The notes beneath the pieces were generated by a model. It was not told the origin of the DNA. It ran no database searches and was given only the letters and a program-made list of their open reading frames with translations. From Andreesenia angusta (GTDB lineage: Bacteria; Bacillota; Clostridia; Tissierellales; Gottschalkiaceae): a stretch of 64,000 bases of DNA. A program made the position numbers and the translations under genes. Positions 32,389 to 40,931 of the stretch are shown one piece after another. Location of the stretch: NCBI RefSeq assembly GCF_001855385.1, contig NZ_MKIE01000001.1, positions 248,001-312,000 on the forward strand, read 5' to 3'. The first letter of the stretch is position 1, and every line of letters begins with the position of its first letter.

Positions 32389-34218
32389 TTGAAAGAAGAG
32401 AAATTCGACAGACTTATTTCCCCTATGAAAAAGAATGACAACGGCAAATTTTCAGAGATATCTTGGAGCCAGGCTGTATCCGAAATAAAGGACAAGCTTG
32501 GAAGTGTAATCTCCTCTTTCGGAGCTGAGTCTATAGCAGTTCACATAGGCTCTGATGTAGACAGCCAGACTTCTGAATTCTACAAGAGGTTTTGCGAGTC
32601 TCTAGGCACGCCCAACTTTTCAAGCTACAAAAGCTATAGCGGCTATGCTTCAGAACTTGCCCGCAAGCTTGTGTACGGCCAGAGTCGTCCTGTATTGGAC
32701 TTTGAAAACAGCGACACAGTAGTTCTCTGGGGTGCCAGCCCGGACTCTTTCAAGCTGGACAGTTCGGCTTTAGAAGGCAAGAAGCTTGTAGTGGTGGATC
32801 CGTTTAAAAACTCTTTTGCAAAAGAGTCTGATCTATACGTACAGATAAGGCCTGGCTCGGATGGTGCTCTGGCGCTTGGGATTCTAAACTCCATTATACA
32901 GAGCGGGGACTACGACAGAGAATTTGTGGATATTTTCACTAAAGGTTTCGAGGATTTCAGGGAGTACGTTTCAGCTTTCAGCCCTGAAAGAGTGGAGATG
33001 ATAACCTGGGTTCCCTCGGAAGATGTGGTGAAGCTGGCTGAGATATACAGGAGCTCTTCTAGAGTCTGCACGCTTACAGGAAAATCCCTTGAGCTTCAGA
33101 CAAACGGCATCCAGACGCTGAGGGCTATAGCCTCTCTTGAGACGATTTTGGGCAACCTGGACGTTGATGGCGGTGTTAAGTTTGTAGCGAAACCTGAACT
33201 TAAATCGCTTTCTCTCGGAAAAGATAATTCTCTTAAGCCTATCGGCTGTGAAAGATTTCCTGTCTTCTGCGGCTTTTCCGGGGAAGCTCAAAGCAATCTT
33301 TTTGCCTCATCTATCTTAAGTGGCGAGCCAAATTCCATAAAGGCCATGATGGTGCTTGGAAACGATGCGCTCTCTAGCTGGCCGAACTCCAGCAGGACCT
33401 ACCAAGCTCTTCAAGAGCTGGACTTTCTGGTGGCCTTCGACAGCTCCGTAACGCTTACATCTTCTTTTGCAGACATAGTGCTTCCGCTTTCGCTCCCAGA
33501 AGAAAGAGACGAGCTTGTAGAAGTACTTTCTGGCGATAAGTCTAAACTGCTCTTCTCTCCAAAGCTTTCAAGCGACGGACCTAGTCTTAATGAGCTTGAG
33601 TTTCTGCTGAAGCTCGCCAAGGAGATGGGGCTTTCCTCGGACTTCCCTTGGAGTTCTGGGATAGAAGCTCTTGACTACAGGCTTTCAGCTCTAGATTTAG
33701 ACTGCAACAAGCTAAGCGCTATGCCGAACGGATACTGCTATGGCAGCTGGAGCGAGAAGAGCTATATCTCAAAGGGCTTTGACACACCTTCGGGAAAAGT
33801 GGAGTTCAAGTCTGACATACTCTCTTCTCATGGATATGACTCTATTCCCGCTTATATGGAGGTGGAGGAGAGCATGCTTACAAACCCTCCAAACAGCGTC
33901 CATATCTTCACGACCACTTTTGGAAATTCAGAGCTTGAAGAGCCTATCACAGAAGACGGACTTCCTGTGGTGTTTGCACACTCAGCTGTATTCAAAAAAT
34001 ACCATTTTCATGACAGAGAGCTTGTAGATATCTCTACAGACAGGGGCAATTTCAAGGCCATACTTCACGAGTCCGAGGATATATGTCCAAACACCCTGTA
34101 TATCCAAAACTGCCCGTCTTACATGGCTCTTCTTTCGAGCGACACATCACTAGACCCTATTTCAGGATACCCTGGAGCCAAGTCTCTGCTCGTAGATATA
34201 TCAGAAACTGTGCGCTAG
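32389..34218 (+). CDS. Molybdopterin oxidoreductase-family protein without the N-terminal Fe-S domain
   Basis: The 609-residue protein starts at the point where molybdopterin enzymes have DRLISPMKKNDNGKFSEISW, that is, after the usual [4Fe-4S] domain, which is missing. The family body is present: SWSQAVSEIKDKLG, SDTVVLWGASPDSF, VVDPFKNSF, RPGSDGALALGIL, LTGKSLELQTNGIQTLRAI and a C-terminal beta-barrel with HIFTTTF. At the position of the metal-ligand Cys or Sec the sequence reads SYKSYSGY, so a serine ligand or none is possible. The TTG at 32,389 follows AAGGAG by eight bases. No electron-transfer or formate-specific partner is adjacent; the substrate is unknown. Confidence 0.7.
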   Translation: MKEEKFDRLISPMKKNDNGKFSEISWSQAVSEIKDKLGSVISSFGAESIAVHIGSDVDSQTSEFYKRFCESLGTPNFSSYKSYSGYASELARKLVYGQSRPVLDFENSDTVVLWGASPDSFKLDSSALEGKKLVVVDPFKNSFAKESDLYVQIRPGSDGALALGILNSIIQSGDYDREFVDIFTKGFEDFREYVSAFSPERVEMITWVPSEDVVKLAEIYRSSSRVCTLTGKSLELQTNGIQTLRAIASLETILGNLDVDGGVKFVAKPELKSLSLGKDNSLKPIGCERFPVFCGFSGEAQSNLFASSILSGEPNSIKAMMVLGNDALSSWPNSSRTYQALQELDFLVAFDSSVTLTSSFADIVLPLSLPEERDELVEVLSGDKSKLLFSPKLSSDGPSLNELEFLLKLAKEMGLSSDFPWSSGIEALDYRLSALDLDCNKLSAMPNGYCYGSWSEKSYISKGFDTPSGKVEFKSDILSSHGYDSIPAYMEVEESMLTNPPNSVHIFTTTFGNSELEEPITEDGLPVVFAHSAVFKKYHFHDRELVDISTDRGNFKAILHESEDICPNTLYIQNCPSYMALLSSDTSLDPISGYPGAKSLLVDISETVR

Positions 34219-34236
34219 CTCTTGCTGGCGCTTTTT
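34212..34236 (+). terminator. Terminator of the oxidoreductase gene
   Basis: GCGCTAGC (34,212-34,219) pairs with GCTGGCGC (34,224-34,231), followed by TTTTTCTTTT. The stem includes the stop codon. Confidence 0.7.
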
Positions 34237-34339
34237 CTTTTCCTATCGTTCCTTTTTTTTAAATAGCTTTTTTCTATTATCATTATTCCCCCTGTTGATT
34301 TAAGATTGTCTATAGACTTTTATAATGAGGTGATTTAAA

Positions 34340-35488
34340 TTGACAAAGCTTCCTGCCAACTTTGAGGAATTTTCAGAAAACAAAAAACAATCTTTCATAG
34401 ATATAAAGAATCTTAAGGACTCCGGCCACAGCATAGTCGGCATCTTCTGCGCCTACACTCCTGTAGAGGTAATGGACGCCGTGGGAGCCATATCTGTAAG
34501 TCTCTGTGGAACTGACGAAGCTCCCATACCTTCAGCCGAGGCCCATCTGCCTAGAAACCTCTGTCCTCTCGTCAAGTCAAGCTACGGCCACGCACTTGAC
34601 GACAGCTGTCCTTACTTCTATTTTTCAGACCTTATAATAGGCGAGACTACATGCGACGGCAAGAAGAAGATGTACGAGCTGCTTGGGAAGATCAAGACTA
34701 CACATGTGATGCAGCTTCCAAATGACTATGAAAGCGCTGCTTCTCTTGAGCTCTGGAAGTCCGAGCTTGACAGCCTTGTGGATTTTATAGAAGCGAAGCT
34801 GGATGTCTCTATAACTGATGACGACCTCAGGCGTGCTATTTACGCTAGAAACAAGTTCAGAGACTCCCTCAAGTCCTTCCACGAGCTTGGAAGACTTATC
34901 CCTCCACCTATATCTGGATACGAGATGCTTCAGGTCCTAAACGGTGCTGGGTTCAGCCCCGACAAGCTGGCGCAGGCTCGCAATATAGAGCGGTTCAAGG
35001 AACATATTTTGGACGAGTACGATATGGGGCTCAGCTCTATTCCAGCCGACAGAAAGCGGATTCTCATCACAGGCTCCCCTATAGGAGGGGCTACAGAGAA
35101 GATAATCTCTACTATAGAAGAGTTCGGTGGAACGGTTGTCTGCTTCGAGACATGCGGTGGCATAAAGAGCGTGTATGAAAATGTGCGGGAGGATATCCAC
35201 CCTGTGGATGCTCTGGCGGAAAAGTACCTGGGCATACCCTGCTCTTGCATGCACAACAACAAGAAGAGATTTGAGCTCCTAGACGAGCTTGTGGACGACT
35301 ACAGCGTGGACGGCGTCATAGAGGTCGTGCTGCAGTCCTGCCACACCTACAATATAGAGTCCTACAGCGTGAAGCGATTCGTTGAGTCTGAAAAAGAAGT
35401 TCCCTACCTTCACTTGGAGACCGACTACTCCTCTGTGGACTCGGGCCAACTACAAACCAGGATTTCCGCTTTTCTAGAGATGCTATAG
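34340..35488 (+). CDS. Double-cubane-cluster protein, 2-hydroxyacyl-CoA dehydratase-like (paralog 1)
   Basis: The 382-residue protein belongs to the HgdB/BcrC/YjiM superfamily. Conserved features are GIFCAYTPVEVMDA, LPRNLCPLVKSSYG, CPYFYFSDLIIGETTCDGKK, ETCGGIKS and LQSCHTYNIES; these cysteines bind an [8Fe-9S] double-cubane or paired clusters. It lacks an HgdA/BcrB-type second subunit gene, as in DCCP/YjiM proteins that act as homodimeric low-potential reductases with an ATP-driven activator. Starts at TTG with GAGGTGA upstream. It has its own terminator, unlike the second paralog that precedes the activator. The natural substrate is unknown. Confidence 0.82.
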   Translation: MTKLPANFEEFSENKKQSFIDIKNLKDSGHSIVGIFCAYTPVEVMDAVGAISVSLCGTDEAPIPSAEAHLPRNLCPLVKSSYGHALDDSCPYFYFSDLIIGETTCDGKKKMYELLGKIKTTHVMQLPNDYESAASLELWKSELDSLVDFIEAKLDVSITDDDLRRAIYARNKFRDSLKSFHELGRLIPPPISGYEMLQVLNGAGFSPDKLAQARNIERFKEHILDEYDMGLSSIPADRKRILITGSPIGGATEKIISTIEEFGGTVVCFETCGGIKSVYENVREDIHPVDALAEKYLGIPCSCMHNNKKRFELLDELVDDYSVDGVIEVVLQSCHTYNIESYSVKRFVESEKEVPYLHLETDYSSVDSGQLQTRISAFLEML

Positions 35489-35509
35489 GTTATGCCTATA
35501 GCTTTTTTC
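35482..35509 (+). terminator. Terminator between the two double-cubane genes
   Basis: GCTATAGG (35,482-35,489) pairs with CCTATAGC (35,495-35,502), followed by TTTTTTCT. The stem covers the stop codon of paralog 1. Confidence 0.75.
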
Positions 35510-35613
35510 TATTTGTTTTATTTTTTCTATAGTTTTTCTCTATTAGCATCTTGTGACATTTGACTATAAAATAACTATCAGAGGCAAACTTACGAAAGGG
35601 TTAGGTGATAAAC

Positions 35614-36765
35614 ATGAGTTTTGATTTACCAAAGGCATTTAAGGATTTTGACGAGGCTAGACAGAATTCCTTTATAGCTATGAAAGAGCTTAAAGAGTCG
35701 GGAAAAAAAGTTGTGGGGACTTTCTGCACTTACAGCCCTACAGAGATAATAAAGGCGGCGGGAGCTGTCCCAGTTGGACTTTGCGCCATGAGCGACGAGC
35801 CTATAGAGGAAGCTGAAAAGCACCTTCCTAGAAACCTATGTCCGCTTATAAAGGCCAGCTACGGATTTGCGCTTACAGACACTTGTCCTTATTTCTACTT
35901 CTCAGACCTTATACTTGGAGAGACTACTTGTGACGGGAAAAAGAAGATGTACGAGCTTATGGACGACATAAAGCCTGTGCATGTAATGCAACTTCCTCAG
36001 ACTTCTGAAGGAGAGCAGTCTTTCAACCTATGGAAGAGCGAGATAGTTAGATTCAAGGAGAGACTTGAAAACGACTTCAACGTAAGTATCTCAGACGAAG
36101 ATGTTAAGTCTGCCATAGTGGAGAGAAACAACGAGAGAAAAGCTCTTAAAGCTTTCTATGAGCTTGGAAAGATGGTTCCGCCACCTTTCACTGGTTCAGA
36201 GCTGCTGAGTGTACTTTACGGAGCTGGATTCAAGTTCACTTCTGAGGCTATAACAAGCTCTCTTGAAGAGATAAGAGAAAATACTTTAAAAGACTACGAA
36301 GCTGGAAACAGAAAAGTTTCAGAAGACAAGAAGAGAATCCTTATAACTGGATGTCCTCTTGCAGGCGCTACTCAAAAGCTGGTTGCCGCTATAGAGGAGA
36401 ACGGCGGAACTGTGGTTTGCTTTGAAAACTGCATAGGCATAAAATCTGTAGAAGACCCTGTGGACGAAAGCAAAGATCCTTTCGACGCTCTTACAGAGAA
36501 ATATCTGAACATACCTTGTTCTGTTATGACTCCTAACAATAAGAGAGGCGAAATGCTAGAGAGACTTATAAAGGAATACAAGATAGATGGTGTTGTAGAT
36601 ATGGTGCTTCAAGCCTGCCATACTTACGGCGTTGAAACTCACACTATGAAAAAAGTTGTAAACGGAGTGAACGAAACTCCTTATATAAGCATAGAAACAG
36701 ACTACTCTCAGTCTGACGTAGGTCAGATCAAAACTAGAGTCGCTGCATTTATAGAGATGCTTTAA
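35614..36765 (+). CDS. Double-cubane-cluster protein (paralog 2), paired with the activator
   Basis: The 383-residue protein keeps every motif of its upstream neighbour (TFCTYSPTEIIKAAGA, LPRNLCPLIKASYG, CPYFYFSDLILGETTCDGKK, ENCIGIKS, QACHTYGVE) but differs throughout the middle, indicating an old duplication. The ATG at 35,614 follows AGGTG; a GTG three codons earlier is inside that site. The activator gene starts 13 bases after its stop, so this paralog is the operon partner. Function: ATP-driven, low-potential reduction of a small unsaturated or hydroxylated substrate, by family analogy. Confidence 0.85.
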   Translation: MSFDLPKAFKDFDEARQNSFIAMKELKESGKKVVGTFCTYSPTEIIKAAGAVPVGLCAMSDEPIEEAEKHLPRNLCPLIKASYGFALTDTCPYFYFSDLILGETTCDGKKKMYELMDDIKPVHVMQLPQTSEGEQSFNLWKSEIVRFKERLENDFNVSISDEDVKSAIVERNNERKALKAFYELGKMVPPPFTGSELLSVLYGAGFKFTSEAITSSLEEIRENTLKDYEAGNRKVSEDKKRILITGCPLAGATQKLVAAIEENGGTVVCFENCIGIKSVEDPVDESKDPFDALTEKYLNIPCSVMTPNNKRGEMLERLIKEYKIDGVVDMVLQACHTYGVETHTMKKVVNGVNETPYISIETDYSQSDVGQIKTRVAAFIEML

Positions 36766-36778
36766 GAAGGTGGACAAA

Positions 36779-37555
36779 TTGTACTCTATAGGAATAGATT
36801 CAGGGTCTGTGGCTACAAAGGCCGTGCTCTTCAAGGATAGGATAATGGACACAGTTCTTATCCCCACCGGCTGGAGCCCTAAGAACGCCTGCAGTGAGGT
36901 GTTCGAGTCTCTGCTGGCTAGAAACAGCTTGAATGCAGATGACGTCTATGTAGTGGCTACAGGTTATGGACGTGTCGCCACTGACTTTGCAGACAAGACA
37001 CTGACTGAGATAACCTGCCACGGCAAGGGCGCGCACTACCTTGACAGCGACGTCAGAACTATTCTGGACATCGGCGGTCAAGACAGCAAGGTGATAAAGC
37101 TCGACCGTGACGGGAATATAGCCGACTTCATTATGAACGACAAATGCGCGGCCGGGACCGGAAGGTTCCTTCAGGTGATGGTGAGCTTGCTCGGAGCTGA
37201 TATAGAGGATCTGGACTCTCTGACAAGAGGAGCCGAGCCTGAGAAGATAAACAGCATGTGCACTGTGTTTGCCGAGTCCGAGGTTGTCAGCATGCTGGCT
37301 GGAGGGTCTTCTAAAGAAGCGGTCGCTTCCGGGATACTCCACTCTATAGCTGGTAAGATATCGACTCTGGCATCTAGGGTAGGAATCGAGAACAAGGTGA
37401 TGTTTACAGGCGGACTTGCAAAGAGTTCAGAGCTCACAAGGATAATAGAGCAGAAGCTTGGAAGAGAAGTTGTCACCAACAGCTACTCACAGCTAAATGG
37501 AGCCATAGGCGCCGCTGTGCTTGGACAGCATTTCGCAAACAAAAAGAGCAAATAG
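36779..37555 (+). CDS. ASKHA-fold activator ATPase of the double-cubane reductases (HgdC/YjiL family)
   Basis: The 258-residue protein shows the acetate-kinase/Hsp70-like ATP motif SIGIDSGSVATKAVLF at the start, DIGGQDSKVIKLD, and the two cysteines that bridge one [4Fe-4S] cluster across a homodimer (NDKCAAGTGRF and NSMCTVFAESE). ATP hydrolysis lowers the potential of this cluster so that it can inject single electrons into the double-cubane protein. The TTG at 36,779 has AAGAAGG eight bases ahead; a GTG at 36,770 overlaps that site. A perfect 10-bp terminator follows. Confidence 0.88.
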   Translation: MYSIGIDSGSVATKAVLFKDRIMDTVLIPTGWSPKNACSEVFESLLARNSLNADDVYVVATGYGRVATDFADKTLTEITCHGKGAHYLDSDVRTILDIGGQDSKVIKLDRDGNIADFIMNDKCAAGTGRFLQVMVSLLGADIEDLDSLTRGAEPEKINSMCTVFAESEVVSMLAGGSSKEAVASGILHSIAGKISTLASRVGIENKVMFTGGLAKSSELTRIIEQKLGREVVTNSYSQLNGAIGAAVLGQHFANKKSK

Positions 37556-37560
37556 CAAAA

Positions 37561-37592
37561 GGTCTGAACCGGATTGGTTCAGACCCTTTCTT
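37561..37592 (+). terminator. Terminator after the activator gene
   Basis: GGTCTGAACC (37,561-37,570) pairs perfectly with GGTTCAGACC (37,576-37,585), followed by CTTTCTTTG. It sits between convergent genes and, with As on its other side, may serve both. Confidence 0.8.
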
Positions 37593-37612
37593 TGTATTGT
37601 TCTGATTTTTTT

Positions 37613-37972
37613 CTAGTGTCCTCCGCAGCTTCCTGCGTGCTCATGCCCTTCGCATACTCCGCCAGCTGATACAAGGCTTCCACTCAGGTAAGAAGCTATT
37701 ACATCGTCTATATCTCCGCTTGCTCCGACTACAACCTCTATGTTGTTCTGTCCAAACAGCGTCTGAGCCATCTCGCCCATTCCACCTGCTATTATGGCGT
37801 TTATTCCTTTTTCCCCCAGAAACACAGGTAAAAATCCTGGCTTATGCCCTGGGTTTTCAAGGAAAGAGGCTTCTTTCACTTTTCCGTCGAATATGTCATA
37901 TACAGTAAAGCCCTCGCAGTGTCCGAAATGTCCACTTACATTGTTTCCATCACAAGCTATTGCTATTTTCAT
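37613..37972 (-). CDS. NifX/NifB-C-terminal-like cluster-binding protein with Cys/His tail
   Basis: The 119-residue protein has the dinitrogenase iron-molybdenum cofactor fold (MKIAIACDGNNVSGHFGHCE, then NAIIAGGMGEMAQTLF). It ends in GVCEGHEHAGSCGGH, a metal-binding tail. Such proteins carry iron-sulfur or iron-molybdenum clusters. GGAGG lies in the last codons of the upstream ATPase gene, two bases apart, so it is the last gene of the five-gene ATPase/NifX operon. No nitrogenase genes are visible, so a general role in cluster delivery is more likely. Confidence 0.82.
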   Translation of the reverse strand: MKIAIACDGNNVSGHFGHCEGFTVYDIFDGKVKEASFLENPGHKPGFLPVFLGEKGINAIIAGGMGEMAQTLFGQNNIEVVVGASGDIDDVIASYLSGSLVSAGGVCEGHEHAGSCGGH

Positions 37973-37974
37973 CT

Positions 37975-38826
37975 TTATTCCTCCAGTTTTCTCTTTATAT
38001 TCTCCCACATCTCCACCACCGCTTTGGCGGCAGAACTTTCCGGGTATTGCACAAGTGGCTTAAGCTCCTCTATCGACTTAAGCACTGTGTCATCAAACGG
38101 TATCTTGCCCACTAGCGCTATATCGTTTCTCTTGCAGAAAGCCTCTATCTCATTTGAAATTTCCAGATTTATGTCGTATTTATTTATGCAGACCATAGTC
38201 TGAATGTCGAAGTGGTCGCAGAGGTCCTGCACCCTCAGGTAATCGCTAAGTCCCGACTTTGTGGGCTCCACCACCATAAGCGCAAGGTCGCTTCCTGTCA
38301 CGGAGGATATTACGGGGCATCCTATTCCGGGAGAGCCGTCTATAATTATGTCTTCACCCTCTTTGGTGTGCTCCTTGGCCAGCTTTTTCAGCTTGGCTAT
38401 AAGCTTACCTGAACCTTCGCTCCCTATATGCATCTCTGCGCTGACTATCTTCCCATTGTGTACTTCCCTCACGGTCATCTCTGCTGTCTTTATGGGCTTC
38501 AGCTCTATGGCCTTCTGTGGGCACACTATGGCGCATACGCCGCAGCCCTCGCAAGTCATCTTGTCCACATCCCCTATTTCGATGCTGTCGAATTCACAGT
38601 ACCCGGTGCAGAGCCCGCATCTATTGCATTTGTCGTAGTCCACAAAGGCGACTAGATTTCCCATATAGGGCTTTTTTTCTACAAGCTTTCCTTCGTAGTA
38701 CATGTACATATTGGCTGCATCCACATCGCAGTCCACTCTTGTAACTTTGTCCATAAGCTCCGAGAGTGCTATAGCTACAGTGGTTTTACCTGTTCCGCCT
38801 TTTCCGCTTAAAACAACTATCTCCAT
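37975..38826 (-). CDS. MinD-family ATPase with inserted ferredoxin domain (paralog 2)
   Basis: The 283-residue protein starts VVLSGKGGTGKTTVAIAL (deviant Walker A) and carries a two-[4Fe-4S] ferredoxin insert at about residues 66-104 (CNRCGLCTGYC and CEGCGVCAIVCPQ), followed by the SPGIGCPVI switch region. Proteins of this type accompany Mrp and NifX-like proteins in anaerobes and are thought to couple ATP hydrolysis to cluster assembly or electron transfer. It begins two bases after the stop of the paralogous gene, so the two ATPases are co-translated and may form a heterodimer. Confidence 0.85.
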   Translation of the reverse strand: MEIVVLSGKGGTGKTTVAIALSELMDKVTRVDCDVDAANMYMYYEGKLVEKKPYMGNLVAFVDYDKCNRCGLCTGYCEFDSIEIGDVDKMTCEGCGVCAIVCPQKAIELKPIKTAEMTVREVHNGKIVSAEMHIGSEGSGKLIAKLKKLAKEHTKEGEDIIIDGSPGIGCPVISSVTGSDLALMVVEPTKSGLSDYLRVQDLCDHFDIQTMVCINKYDINLEISNEIEAFCKRNDIALVGKIPFDDTVLKSIEELKPLVQYPESSAAKAVVEMWENIKRKLEE

Positions 38827-38828
38827 GG

Positions 38829-39644
38829 CTACAGCCTCCCTATCTCTGCTTCTATGCCTTCAAGCAGCTTTCTGTATTTTTCGTGCTTTATCAAAAGCTC
38901 CCCCCTAGAGTAGATCTCGGCTATCTCCCTCTCATAGGGTATTCTACCAAGCACCACTATGGAATTCTCCTTGCAGTAGCTCTCTATCAGGTTTTCCTTC
39001 TCCACTACCCTGTTTATGACTATCCCGTATGGTATATCCTCTCTTCTGCAGAGCTCCACTGCTCTTTCCAGGTCATGAAGCCCGAACTTGGTCGGCTCTG
39101 TCACAAGCACAGCCTTGTCCATATGTTCAAGCGTATTCACCACGTTGCATGAAGTTCCAGGTGCGCAGTCCACTATGTTTAGCTCCTTTGGAAGAGATTT
39201 TAGCACAGCCTTTATCACAGGCACGGCCATGGCCTCTCCTACGTTCAGCTTGCCTTGTACACAGTTTATCCCCTCACTTCTGCCTCTATCTATGATCCCT
39301 ATGGCACGCTTTTCATAGCTTATGGCTCCTTCTGGGCATACAAGCTTGCAGGCCCCGCAGCTATGGCATAGTTTTTCAAAGAGTACTATCTTCTTGGTCT
39401 TGGCTAAGGCGTTGAAATTGCAAGCTTCCACGCATTTCCCACAGAGAGTGCATTTGTCTGTATCCACCACTGGGTTCTTGACCGAAACCTCTTCGGTCAC
39501 TACCTCTTCAGGTTGAAGAAATATAAATCCATTCGGCTCCTCAACATCACAGTCGATGTAGTTTCCCGCCATTACAACCGCCATATTTGTAGAGATCAGA
39601 GTCTTTCCTGTACCGCCCTTTCCGCTTAAGACTCCTATATTCAT
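38829..39644 (-). CDS. MinD-family ATPase with inserted ferredoxin domain (paralog 1)
   Basis: The 271-residue protein opens MNIGVLSGKGGTGKTLISTN and has its ferredoxin insert at about residues 62-100 (CTLCGKCVEAC and CHSCGACKLVCPE), then DCAPGTSCNVV. It resembles the next gene in layout but is clearly diverged. It lies 18 bases after the NifX-like gene, with AGGAGG upstream of the ATG. Function as for its partner: ATP-dependent handling of iron-sulfur clusters or electrons; the client is unknown. Confidence 0.85.
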   Translation of the reverse strand: MNIGVLSGKGGTGKTLISTNMAVVMAGNYIDCDVEEPNGFIFLQPEEVVTEEVSVKNPVVDTDKCTLCGKCVEACNFNALAKTKKIVLFEKLCHSCGACKLVCPEGAISYEKRAIGIIDRGRSEGINCVQGKLNVGEAMAVPVIKAVLKSLPKELNIVDCAPGTSCNVVNTLEHMDKAVLVTEPTKFGLHDLERAVELCRREDIPYGIVINRVVEKENLIESYCKENSIVVLGRIPYEREIAEIYSRGELLIKHEKYRKLLEGIEAEIGRL

Positions 39645-39662
39645 ATAATCCCTCCTCAGTTT

Positions 39663-40055
39663 CTATCTATATCTATTTCTACCGCTTCCTGAGGATTTTA
39701 AACCTGCATGTCCGACTCCTGGACTGGATATCACTCCAAGCTTTCCGTCTGTATATAGAGATACGACTTCCTCTACAGATACGCTCTCCGAAGTATAGAG
39801 TCTTATATCTGATTCGTTCAGAAGCTCATATGCGTTCGGTCCAAGCTTACCTGTCACGAGTACATCTACCCCTCTGTCTATAATGTCCTGAGATGCGGCG
39901 ATCCCCGCTCCCTGAGGCGAGTCTTTCGCTGCGTTCTCAACTGCAGTATATTCTCCTGATTCAGTGTCGTATATCTGGAAGTATTCACATCTTCCAAACC
40001 TAGGATCCATCTTTTCTTTGCTGTCTACTCCAAATGACGATACGGCTATTTTCAT
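39663..40055 (-). CDS. NifX/NifB-like cluster-binding protein
   Basis: The 130-residue protein has the same fold as the last gene of the operon (MKIAVSSFGVDSKEKMDPRF then GRCEYFQIYD, and VLVTGKLGPNAYELL). It lacks the Cys/His tail, ending in a basic Ser/Gly/Arg stretch instead. It follows the Mrp homologue by 11 bases. Two different NifX-like proteins in one operon suggest successive carriers, one with and one without an extra metal site. Confidence 0.82.
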   Translation of the reverse strand: MKIAVSSFGVDSKEKMDPRFGRCEYFQIYDTESGEYTAVENAAKDSPQGAGIAASQDIIDRGVDVLVTGKLGPNAYELLNESDIRLYTSESVSVEEVVSLYTDGKLGVISSPGVGHAGLKSSGSGRNRYR

Positions 40056-40066
40056 CTCTATTCCTC

Positions 40067-40885
40067 CTATTTTTCTAGCTGAGACAGCACAGATTTAGTC
40101 AACCCTGTTACAGTCTCGCCTATCTTTTCGCTTAGTTTTCCATCACTTATCCTGTTTAAGTCTCTTGTCATAGGAAGCTCTCCTAGGAGCTTCAAGTCCA
40201 TCGACTCTAGAAACTCATCGGCTTCTTCGCTCTCGAACATCCTTATCTCTGTGCTACAATCTGGGCAAAGTATGTAGCTCATGTTCTGCACAAGCCCCAG
40301 CACCTCTACATTCATCTTTCTGGCCATGTTAACGGCCTTGGCCACTATCATAGACACAAGGTCCTGAGGTATGGAAACCATAACTACACCACTAAGCGGT
40401 ATGGACTGCATAGTTGTAAGCGCCACGTCTCCTGTTCCAGGAGGCATGTCCATAACAAGGTAGTCTAGCTCTCCCCAATGTACATCCGTATAGAACTGCT
40501 TCACCATCTCCCCTATCATAGGTCCTCTCCATATCACAGGGTCGCTCTCCTCCTTGACCATCAGGTTCAGGGACATAACCTTTATCCCTTCAGCCGTCTC
40601 GCCCGGGATCAACTTCTCGTCTCTGGTGTAGACCCTCTCTCCACTTATTCCAAGAAGTCTAGGTATGCTAGGACCTGTTATGTCGGCATCTAGCACTCCA
40701 ACTCTGTATCCTTGGCTGCTAAGCTCTTTTGCAAGCAGTGCAGATACAGTTGACTTTCCAACTCCTCCTTTTCCACTCATAACTCCTATTATCTTTCCTA
40801 TATTGCTGTCTGTATTTTTGACCATAGTGCAAGATTCCACTCCGTCGCAGTTTCCATTAGATGAACATGATTGACATTCTGACAC
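40067..40885 (-). CDS. mrp: Mrp/ApbC (NBP35-like) iron-sulfur carrier ATPase
   Basis: The 272-residue protein has a short Cys-rich N-terminus (CQSCSSNGNC), Walker A SGKGGVGKS (residues 37-45), DMPPGTGD (switch), and the CPDC pair near residue 208 that holds a bridging [4Fe-4S] cluster in the dimer. It distributes iron-sulfur clusters to target proteins. It starts at GTG with AGGGAG upstream and is the first gene of the five-gene operon, with a clear promoter. It faces the nifU-like gene across a shared control region. Confidence 0.88.
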   Translation of the reverse strand: MSECQSCSSNGNCDGVESCTMVKNTDSNIGKIIGVMSGKGGVGKSTVSALLAKELSSQGYRVGVLDADITGPSIPRLLGISGERVYTRDEKLIPGETAEGIKVMSLNLMVKEESDPVIWRGPMIGEMVKQFYTDVHWGELDYLVMDMPPGTGDVALTTMQSIPLSGVVMVSIPQDLVSMIVAKAVNMARKMNVEVLGLVQNMSYILCPDCSTEIRMFESEEADEFLESMDLKLLGELPMTRDLNRISDGKLSEKIGETVTGLTKSVLSQLEK

Positions 40886-40904
40886 GATACCACTCCCTAT
40901 CTGT

Positions 40905-40922
40905 AATTAGCATATGATAATT
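40905..40922 (-). promoter_or_regulatory. CATATG-centred palindrome in the mrp leader
   Basis: AATTAGCATATGATAATT is palindromic at 16 of 18 positions and lies just downstream of the mrp -10 box, where a repressor would block start. It resembles the palindrome at 32,359-32,370. Confidence 0.4.
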
Positions 40923-40931
40923 TCTAATCTG

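Noticed and set aside
37975-40885. nif (nitrogenase) cluster
   Set aside because: NifX-like folds are present but no nifH, nifD, nifK, nifE or nifN; the set is the general ATPase/NifX locus of anaerobes.
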